This document shows, piece after piece, positions 27,173 through 32,167 of a DNA stretch of 32,167 nt. The position numbers and the translations under genes were made by a program. Under the pieces are notes generated by a model that saw only the letters and a program-made list of their open reading frames with translations, was not told the origin of the DNA and ran no database searches. The stretch is from Bacteroidota bacterium (GTDB lineage Bacteria > Bacteroidota > Bacteroidia > Chitinophagales > Chitinophagaceae), in contig JAKPSI010000106.1 in NCBI GenBank assembly GCA_029555415.1, forward strand, positions 1-32,167, given 5' to 3'. The number at the start of each line of letters is the position of its first letter. Position 1 is the first letter of the stretch.

Positions 27173-28408
27173 TCACTCCAGGCAAAGTAACGATTTTCTG
27201 ATGATGCCCACGCACTCCAGTATCTGCTCTTCCGTAATAACCAGCGGTGGTGCGAAGCGTATCTTATCGCCATGCGTGGGTTTGGCCAGCAATCCGTTTT
27301 CTTTCAGCGCCAGACAAAGATCCCATGCGGCATCTTTATGCTCATGGCCTATCACGATCGCATTCAGTAATCCTTTTCCGCGTACTTGTTTGATAAATGG
27401 TGAATTGAGCGCTCGCAGTTCTTTCCGCAACAGATCACCCATCGCTTCCGCATTTTCGGTCATCCGTTCTTCTTTCAGTATCTCCAGGGCGCGTATCGCG
27501 ACCTTACATGCGAGCGGATTGCCTCCGTAGGTGGAGCCATGTTCACCGGGTTGGATGGTGAGCATGATCTCATCATCGCACAACACAGCGCTGACGGGCA
27601 TCATACCACCACTCAGGGCTTTACCCAAAATGAGGATATCCGGTCTGACGTTCTCGTGATCCACCGCGAGCATCCTTCCTGTGCGGGCCAGTCCGGTCTG
27701 GATCTCATCGGCCAGGAACAACACACCGGCTTTTTCACACAATGATTTCGCACCGGAAAGATATCCGTCATCCGGTACCAATACACCGGCTTCACCCTGG
27801 ATGGGTTCAACCAGAAAACCCGCAACGTTCTTATCCTGCAGTGCGGTTGCAAGCGCAGCCATATCATTATAAGGGATGGCTTTGAAGCCGGGGGTATACG
27901 GACCGAAATGTTTACGTGCCGATGGATCGCTGCTGAAAGAAATGACGGTAGAGGTCCGTCCGTGGAAATTACCTTCGCATACGATGATCACTGCTTTGCC
28001 ATCCTCAATACCTTTTACTTCATAGGCCCATTTACGACAAAGTTTGATCGCTGTCTCCACGGCTTCCACACCGGTGTTCATCGGCAGCACTTTATCATAT
28101 CCGAAGAAGGAAGTGATGAATTGCGCATACTCACCCAGTACATCGCTATGGAATGCGCGACTGGTCAGTGTCAGTTTCGCGGCCTGTTGCGTGAATGCTT
28201 CCAGCAGTGCCGGATGACAGTGGCCCTGGTTAACGGCCGAGTATCCGCTCAGGAAATCATAATACCGGTTGCCGTCCACATCCCATACATAAACGCCTCT
28301 GCCTTCGCGAAGGACTACGGGGATGGGATGATAATTGTGGGCACCGTATTTTGACTCCAGATCGAGGAAATATTGAGATTGTGACGATAAGGTCAATGCG
28401 GAATGCAT
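27173..28408 (-). CDS. rocD: Ornithine--oxo-acid aminotransferase
   Basis: 411 residues, class III PLP aminotransferase of ornithine aminotransferase type. It transfers the delta-amino group of ornithine to 2-oxoglutarate, giving glutamate semialdehyde, in arginine/ornithine breakdown or proline formation. Marks: [11 protein letters not shown] near the N-terminus, [61 protein letters not shown], and PLP-binding Lys263 in [16 protein letters not shown], then [16 protein letters not shown] 28408 gives the expected N-terminus. A 169-nt leader separates it from queD and holds two hairpins and a 20-codon frame, so it may have its own regulation. Confidence 0.95.
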   Translation of the reverse strand: MHSALTLSSQSQYFLDLESKYGAHNYHPIPVVLREGRGVYVWDVDGNRYYDFLSGYSAVNQGHCHPALLEAFTQQAAKLTLTSRAFHSDVLGEYAQFITSFFGYDKVLPMNTGVEAVETAIKLCRKWAYEVKGIEDGKAVIIVCEGNFHGRTSTVISFSSDPSARKHFGPYTPGFKAIPYNDMAALATALQDKNVAGFLVEPIQGEAGVLVPDDGYLSGAKSLCEKAGVLFLADEIQTGLARTGRMLAVDHENVRPDILILGKALSGGMMPVSAVLCDDEIMLTIQPGEHGSTYGGNPLACKVAIRALEILKEERMTENAEAMGDLLRKELRALNSPFIKQVRGKGLLNAIVIGHEHKDAAWDLCLALKENGLLAKPTHGDKIRFAPPLVITEEQILECVGIIRKSLLCLE

Positions 28409-28447
28409 AAGAAACAGTTTAAGATCAGGAAATGAATGGAGGAACGG

Positions 28448-28560
28448 GCCGGTCAGTATTCAGATGACCGGCAACAGCGTATCACCTCAGTGATTGAGGA
28501 GATCCAGGTTGGCTGATAAGAAAGTGCAGGTATGTTGCAGTTGCAGCATGCCGCAATTTA
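28448..28560 (-). promoter_or_regulatory. Leader of rocD: TAAATTG box, 20-codon frame and two hairpins
   Basis: On the minus strand TAAATTG (28560-28554), one base short of TAnnTTTG, is followed after 4 nt by an ATG opening a 20-codon frame (28549-28487) with six leucines and no known motif. Its last codons and stop form one arm of the stem CCTCA/TGAGG (28485-28499). A perfect 8-bp stem GCCGGTCA/TGACCGGC (28448-28455, 28465-28472) lies next, about 40 nt before the rocD ATG. There is no T-tract, so if it regulates it is not a classical attenuator. Confidence 0.35.
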
Positions 28561-28577
28561 CTAAAAAAAGGGGAGAG

Positions 28578-28934
28578 TTATTCGCCGCTGTAAATGACGC
28601 CGGTGGTGGGCGTTTCCTTGAGTTCCACACGGCTCAGTCCGGGCAGCATGGGTTTCAGCTGATCCCAGAACCAGGCGGTGATGAGTTCCGCGGTCGGGTT
28701 TTCCAGTCCGGGTACATCATTGATCACCTTATGGTCCAGCATATCCACTACCGGTAATACCCGGTCCTTCAGCTCTTTAAAATCGATGATCCATCCCAGT
28801 TCAGGGTCAGGCCTGCCTTTGATGAAAACGGTCAGGTGATAGGTATGCCCGTGCATGCCGCGGCATTTATGCCCTTCAGGAACATTCGGCAGGAAATGTG
28901 CCGCGTCAAAAGCGAATACCTTATAGATCTCCAT
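28578..28934 (-). CDS. queD: 6-carboxy-5,6,7,8-tetrahydropterin synthase (QueD)
   Basis: 118 residues, standard length. It converts 7,8-dihydroneopterin triphosphate to 6-carboxytetrahydropterin, the second step of queuosine/7-deazaguanine synthesis. Zinc ligands His13, His28 and His30 are seen in FDAAHFLP and HGHTYHL, with the active-site Cys24 between them (GHKCRG). The CxxxHGH spacing (Cys24-RGM-His28) favours QueD over eukaryotic-type PTPS, which has a longer spacing. GWIIDFKELK, LDHKVIND, and ENPTAELI complete the fold. No other que gene is in this window. It has its own promoter box 14 nt upstream and follows ispE after 41 nt. Confidence 0.94.
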   Translation of the reverse strand: MEIYKVFAFDAAHFLPNVPEGHKCRGMHGHTYHLTVFIKGRPDPELGWIIDFKELKDRVLPVVDMLDHKVINDVPGLENPTAELITAWFWDQLKPMLPGLSRVELKETPTTGVIYSGE

Positions 28935-28948
28935 ACTCGGAATTTTTG

Positions 28949-28956
28949 CAAATGTA
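28949..28956 (-). promoter_or_regulatory. Putative -7 box (TACATTTG) of queD
   Basis: Full TAnnTTTG match on the minus strand, 14 nt before the queD ATG. Confidence 0.5.
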
Positions 28957-28975
28957 AATGTGCCGGGCTTAACTG

Positions 28976-29797
28976 TTACTGAGCAGGCCCGGTCCAGATA
29001 AAATATTTTTCAGGCCATCGCAGGCTGATGTTCACTTGTTTCGGGAATACTGCGAATACAGAGCTGCCACTGCCCGACATGGAAGCGTACAAAGCTCCGG
29101 CCGCATACAATTCGTCTTTGATCTTCTTTATTTCAGGATGATCCAGAAATACCGGTGCCTCAAAATCATTCTGCAGCTGATCCCTCCATTGCTCAACCGG
29201 CTGTGCGATGATGGCTTTCAGGTCCTTACCCGATGGAGCGGGTTTGATGGACTGGAATGCCCTTGCGGTCTCGATATGAATACCCGGATTCACGATCATG
29301 AGCCGGTATCCTTTAAGATCAACACTTGTTGTTTCCAGTATTTCACCACGGCCAGTGGCATAACAGGGACGATCCATGATAAAGAAAGGGCAATCACTGC
29401 CCAGTTCCGCGGCATAGTTCAGAAGGGCTTCCTGTCCGAGTCCCAGCCCGAACAACTGATCAAGTGCCCGCAACGTATAGGCAGCGTCCGCACTGCCTCC
29501 GCCAAGTCCTGCACCCGCAGGTATCTTCTTGTGCAGATGGATCTGTACTTCTGGTAATGCAGGGTGATCATGTTTCAGGACCTGCCAGGCCCTGACACAA
29601 AGATTCTTCATCGGGTCGCCTGCGACCGTGATCCCTGATTGACTGAAATGTAATTTTCCATCCGCTGAAGGCAGTACTTCCAGGATATCATGCAACGCAA
29701 CCGCAACGAATACGGTTTCCAGATCATGAAAATGATCGGGCCGTTTGCGGATGACATGCAATCCCAGATTGATCTTACAGGGAGGGTAAACTATCAA
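28976..29797 (-). CDS. ispE: 4-diphosphocytidyl-2-C-methyl-D-erythritol kinase
   Basis: 273 residues, GHMP kinase family. It phosphorylates CDP-methylerythritol in the non-mevalonate isoprenoid pathway. Marks: CKINLGLHV with the catalytic Lys8 near the N-terminus, FHDLETVF, the ATP-binding IPAGAGLGGGSADAA (residues 92-106), SDCPFFI and the C-terminal MSGSGSSVFAVF. The start is a TTG at 29795-29797; no ATG or GTG lies upstream in frame before the preceding gene, and the N-terminus from this TTG matches the family. It lies 28 nt after the bifunctional-nuclease-domain gene. Confidence 0.94.
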   Translation of the reverse strand: MIVYPPCKINLGLHVIRKRPDHFHDLETVFVAVALHDILEVLPSADGKLHFSQSGITVAGDPMKNLCVRAWQVLKHDHPALPEVQIHLHKKIPAGAGLGGGSADAAYTLRALDQLFGLGLGQEALLNYAAELGSDCPFFIMDRPCYATGRGEILETTSVDLKGYRLMIVNPGIHIETARAFQSIKPAPSGKDLKAIIAQPVEQWRDQLQNDFEAPVFLDHPEIKKIKDELYAAGALYASMSGSGSSVFAVFPKQVNISLRWPEKYFIWTGPAQ

Positions 29798-29825
29798 GGA
29801 AGTGAGTTGGATGATGAGCGGAAGA

Positions 29826-30434
29826 TCATTTCTTCTTTTTCCGGCTGTTGATCTCGTCGCGGATGGCTACCGCACGGATGTAGTCCTCTTTGTCCAGTAC
29901 CTCATTCAGCAGTTGGTTCAGGTCGTCAAGTGACATGGTCTTCAGGTCTTCATTGCCGGTATGGGTTTCTTCTTCAACAGTCACTTCCTGTTTCACTTTC
30001 TTCTTCTTGCCGGTGGTACCTGAATCTTCCATGAGGATACCCGCGCTTTCGAGGATGTTCTCATAAGTGTAAATGGGACAACCGAACCGGACGGCCAGTG
30101 CCAGGGCATCTGAGGTCCGGGAGTCGATCTCCACCGTATCATTCTCAGAGGAACAAACGAGTTTGGAATAGAAAATGCCTTCCTGCAGATCGCAGATGAT
30201 GATCTCATGCAGGTCAATGGCGAAAGCCGTCATGAAATTCTTCATGAGGTCGTGGGTGAGAGGACGGCTGGGCTGCATTTTTTCCAGTGCCACGGCAATA
30301 GCCTGCGCCTCAAATCCTCCGATCACGATCGGCAGCCTGCGCACCCCGTTCACTTCGCCCAGAACAACGGCATAAGAGTGTGTTTGGGTGATGCTGTGCG
30401 AAAGGGCCACGATTTCCAGTTCTATCTTCTTCAT
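29826..30434 (-). CDS. Bifunctional nuclease (DUF151) domain protein with C-terminal UVR motif
   Basis: 202 residues. Residues about 1-130 form a DUF151 domain (IGGFEAQAIAVALEKMQPSRPLTHDL, then IDSRTSDALALAVRFGCPIY). Members in plants have reported nuclease activity; bacterial ones are little studied. A charged Lys/Glu-rich linker (KKKKVKQEV, then EEETHTG) leads to a short helical UVR motif, LNQLLNEVLDKEDYIRAVAIRDEI, like those in UvrB/UvrC and ClpC that bind partner proteins. The C-terminus is Lys-rich. It heads a (-) run with ispE, queD and possibly rocD. A -7-like TAATTTCG lies 7 nt upstream. Confidence 0.87.
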   Translation of the reverse strand: MKKIELEIVALSHSITQTHSYAVVLGEVNGVRRLPIVIGGFEAQAIAVALEKMQPSRPLTHDLMKNFMTAFAIDLHEIIICDLQEGIFYSKLVCSSENDTVEIDSRTSDALALAVRFGCPIYTYENILESAGILMEDSGTTGKKKKVKQEVTVEEETHTGNEDLKTMSLDDLNQLLNEVLDKEDYIRAVAIRDEINSRKKKK

Positions 30435-30441
30435 GCAGACA

Positions 30442-30449
30442 CGAAATTA
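30442..30449 (-). promoter_or_regulatory. Putative -7 box (TAATTTCG) of the DUF151-ispE genes
   Basis: The minus strand reads TAATTTCG, one base from TAnnTTTG, 7 nt before the ATG at 30434. A near-leaderless mRNA would follow. Confidence 0.4.
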
Positions 30450-30479
30450 AGTTTTTCGTTCAACTTTATTGGCATAAAA

Positions 30480-30504
30480 AAAATGCCCCGGAAGGGGGCA
30501 TTTT
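30480..30504 (-). terminator. Intrinsic terminator of etfB-etfA
   Basis: A 10-bp perfect stem, AAAATGCCCC (30480-30489) with GGGGCATTTT (30495-30504), and a 5-nt loop. On the minus strand it is followed by a further run of T (complement of the As at 30476-30479), 20 nt after the etfA stop. A-tracts and T-tracts on both sides might also allow plus-strand use, but no (+) gene lies upstream. Confidence 0.88.
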
Positions 30505-30523
30505 CTGTATAAAATGATATGGA

Positions 30524-31489
30524 TCAGGCGACTCCTTTCAGTTTTTTGATGGCTGCCGTCAGTTGTGGCACCACTTCGAATGCATCGCCGACGATCCCGT
30601 AATCCGCCGCCTTGAAGAAGGGGGCTTCGGGGTCTTTATTGATCACGACAATGACTTTACTGCGGTTCACACCGGCCAGGTGCTGGATAGCACCGGAGAT
30701 ACCCACGGCGATATACAGATTTGGCGCAATGGCGAAACCGGTCTGGCCTACGTGTTCATTATGCGGACGCCAGTGCGCATCGGCCACCGGGCGACTGCAA
30801 GCGAGACCTGCATGTAATACTTTCGCCAGTTCTTCGATCATGCCCCAATTCTCGGGACCTTTCATGCCACGGCCGGCACTCACGACGATCTCGGCTTCTG
30901 TCAGTACGATCTCACCACTGGCTTTATTGGTAGCGGTCACTTTCACACGGGAAGCTCCAGCATCCGGGCTGATGCTCACCACTTCCGCGCTGCCATCACC
31001 TGCGATGATCTGAAAAGCGTTCGGGTTCAGTGCCAGGATCTTTACGGGTGTATTGACACTGATATTGGCAAATGCCTTACCGGAGAAAACGGTTTTCTTA
31101 ACGGTGAAACCATTGCTGGTATCCGGTAAGGAAACGGCTCCGGATACGAGACCCGCTTTGAGACGTGCGGAGAGTCGCGGTGCGATGGCCTTTCCATCCA
31201 CATTATTCGAGAACACGATGACCGTGGCACCGGAAGCAGTGGCGGTATCGGCGATCACTTTCGCATAGCGTTGTGCATCCAGCTGATCCAGGTCGGCCTG
31301 GTTCGCATGATGGATCTTCTTCACACCGTATTTACCCAGGGCCGCGAGATCTTCAGCTGAAGATCCGAGTACGATGCCTTCGGTAGAGGTGCCGAGTTGT
31401 TCCGCGATCTTAGCTGCATAGCTGATCGCTTCAAGGGAAGATTTCTTGACTTGTCCGCCGGCTGTATCGATGAAAACTAAAACTGACAT
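30524..31489 (-). CDS. etfA: Electron transfer flavoprotein subunit alpha
   Basis: 321 residues from the ATG at 31489. ETF passes electrons from acyl-CoA dehydrogenases to ETF-quinone oxidoreductase. The N-terminus MSVLVFIDTAGGQVKKSSLEAISYA fits the family; the frame runs on upstream to 31564 only because array E and the etfB tail happen to be open. The C-terminal FAD domain is clear: SAGRGMKGPENW, ACSRPVADAHW, EHVGQTGFAIAPNLYIAVGISGAIQHLAG, NKDPEAPFFKAADYGIVGD. It follows etfB after 52 nt, so the two subunits are co-transcribed. A terminator follows its stop. Confidence 0.96.
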   Translation of the reverse strand: MSVLVFIDTAGGQVKKSSLEAISYAAKIAEQLGTSTEGIVLGSSAEDLAALGKYGVKKIHHANQADLDQLDAQRYAKVIADTATASGATVIVFSNNVDGKAIAPRLSARLKAGLVSGAVSLPDTSNGFTVKKTVFSGKAFANISVNTPVKILALNPNAFQIIAGDGSAEVVSISPDAGASRVKVTATNKASGEIVLTEAEIVVSAGRGMKGPENWGMIEELAKVLHAGLACSRPVADAHWRPHNEHVGQTGFAIAPNLYIAVGISGAIQHLAGVNRSKVIVVINKDPEAPFFKAADYGIVGDAFEVVPQLTAAIKKLKGVA

Positions 31490-31500
31490 ATGGGAGAAAG

Positions 31501-31528
31501 TTGAATTTTGAATTTTGAATGTTGAATG
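31501..31528. repeat. Intergenic heptamer-register repeat array E
   Basis: Four heptamers in a row, two TTGAATT and two TTGAATG, between etfB and etfA. This is a third heptamer family, related to TTGATAA by two changes. Confidence 0.75.
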
Positions 31529-31541
31529 GGAGCAGTCCTTA

Positions 31542-32167
31542 TCAGAATGATTTTGCTTCTTCATGAAGTAAGCGAACCAGTTCCTCTACATTATCCGGTG
31601 CCACCAGTTTCACACCTGCCTTAGCGGGTGGCATTTCAAATCCTGATACGGATGTCAAAGCATCGGTGGCGACGGGTTCCACGACTTTCAGTGGTTTGGT
31701 ACGGGCCGCCATGATGCCACGCATGTTCGGGATGCGGGCTTCCGCCATTCCTTTCTGACAGCTTACGGTCACGGGCAGCGTTACTTCACAGGTCTCTTCA
31801 CCTCCTTCGATCTCACGATCGATTGTGGCAGTAGTACCTGCGATGTCGAATTTAGTTGCGAGGGAGATATAGGGCTGGTCCAGCAGTTCCGCAACCATAC
31901 CACCGATGGAAGAACCGTTGTAGTCAATGGTCTCTTTACCGGTGAATACGATATCGTATCCGCCTTGTTTGGCTACTTCGGCGATCTGCGCCGCGATGAA
32001 ATAACTGTCATGGCTATCCGCATTCACACGGATCGCTTCATCACCACCCAGGGCCAGGGCCTTTCGGATGATCGGATCAGCATCTGCACCGGCAACGGTC
32101 ACCAGATGGATCAAAACCGTAGGATCTGCCTCTTTCAGTTCAATGGCGCGCACGAGCGCATACCACT
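31542..32167 (-). CDS. etfB: Electron transfer flavoprotein subunit beta (5' end outside window)
   Basis: The frame stays open to the right edge (WYALVRAIELKE), so about 40 N-terminal residues are missing; family members have about 245. The visible part shows the AMP-binding/recognition-loop region of EtfB: ADPIIRKALALGGDEAIRV, YDIVFTGKETIDYNGSSIGGMVAELLDQPYISLA, IEGGEETCEVTLPVTVSCQKGMAEARIPNMRGIMAARTKPL. It pairs with EtfA, encoded just downstream, in fatty- and amino-acid oxidation. GTG at 32153 is an internal Val, not the start. Confidence 0.95.
   Translation of the reverse strand, partial: WYALVRAIELKEADPTVLIHLVTVAGADADPIIRKALALGGDEAIRVNADSHDSYFIAAQIAEVAKQGGYDIVFTGKETIDYNGSSIGGMVAELLDQPYISLATKFDIAGTTATIDREIEGGEETCEVTLPVTVSCQKGMAEARIPNMRGIMAARTKPLKVVEPVATDALTSVSGFEMPPAKAGVKLVAPDNVEELVRLLHEEAKSF

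Noticed and set aside
31490-31564. Extended etfA start overlapping etfB
   Set aside because: The extra residues are heptamer array E in translation; the conserved ETF alpha start is at 31489.

Overview
This window comes from a member of the Bacteroidota, most likely a Chitinophagaceae-like genome. The evidence is a set of secreted proteins ending in type IX secretion (T9SS) sorting domains, a fused SecD-SecF protein, a long NusB, DUF1573 and DUF1080 proteins, and start regions carrying the Bacteroidota -7 promoter box TAnnTTTG (for example TATCTTTG, TACATTTG, TACCTTTG) rather than Shine-Dalgarno sequences. The family placement is inference; the phylum is well supported. I see no tRNA, rRNA, CRISPR array, insertion sequence or phage genes. 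It reads as ordinary chromosome.

Layout. 1-1829 (+) is the 3' end of a large T9SS-exported adhesin-like protein with HYR and Ig-like domains. 4563-1905 (-) is a three-gene unit: a membrane-anchored protein, a small beta-barrel-like protein and the catalytic subunit of a split methylmalonyl-CoA mutase. 4743 (+) is an A-type Fe-S carrier. 8461-5309 (-) is SecDF, and 9098 (+) a class I aminotransferase. 12765-10297 (-) is the cluster nusB, DUF1573 lipoprotein, yajC, coaE. 13165-15144 (+) is groES-groEL. 15323-19576 (+) is a giant secreted reprolysin-like metalloprotease with five tandem Ig-like repeats and a T9SS signal. 19708 (+) is an ABC-F protein, 22050-21454 (-) a DUF1080 protein, 22392 (+) an amino-acid permease, 23845 (+) an SDR, 24574 (+) a small membrane protein and 25095 (+) a third T9SS cargo. 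From 27087 leftward is a VIT1/CCC1-type transporter, preceded by rocD, queD, ispE and a bifunctional-nuclease-domain gene (all -). The window ends with etfA and a partial etfB (-).

The genes are mainly housekeeping: protein export (SecDF, YajC), folding (GroESL), translation factor (ABC-F), cofactors and isoprenoids (CoaE, IspE, QueD, Fe-S carrier) and acyl-CoA/amino-acid catabolism (mutase, ETF, RocD, permease). SecDF/YajC would carry the three T9SS cargo proteins across the inner membrane before T9SS exports them.

The most unusual content lies between and inside genes. At least six intergenic gaps carry degenerate repeat arrays in strict 7-nt register, built from the same few heptamer families in a similar order. 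The ABC-F protein has lost the signature of NBD1, the Walker A of NBD2 and the catalytic Glu of NBD2, all three belonging to one composite ATP site. A HYR domain is split by an inserted domain of about 185 residues. Leader-like RNA structures with mini-ORFs precede the permease and rocD.
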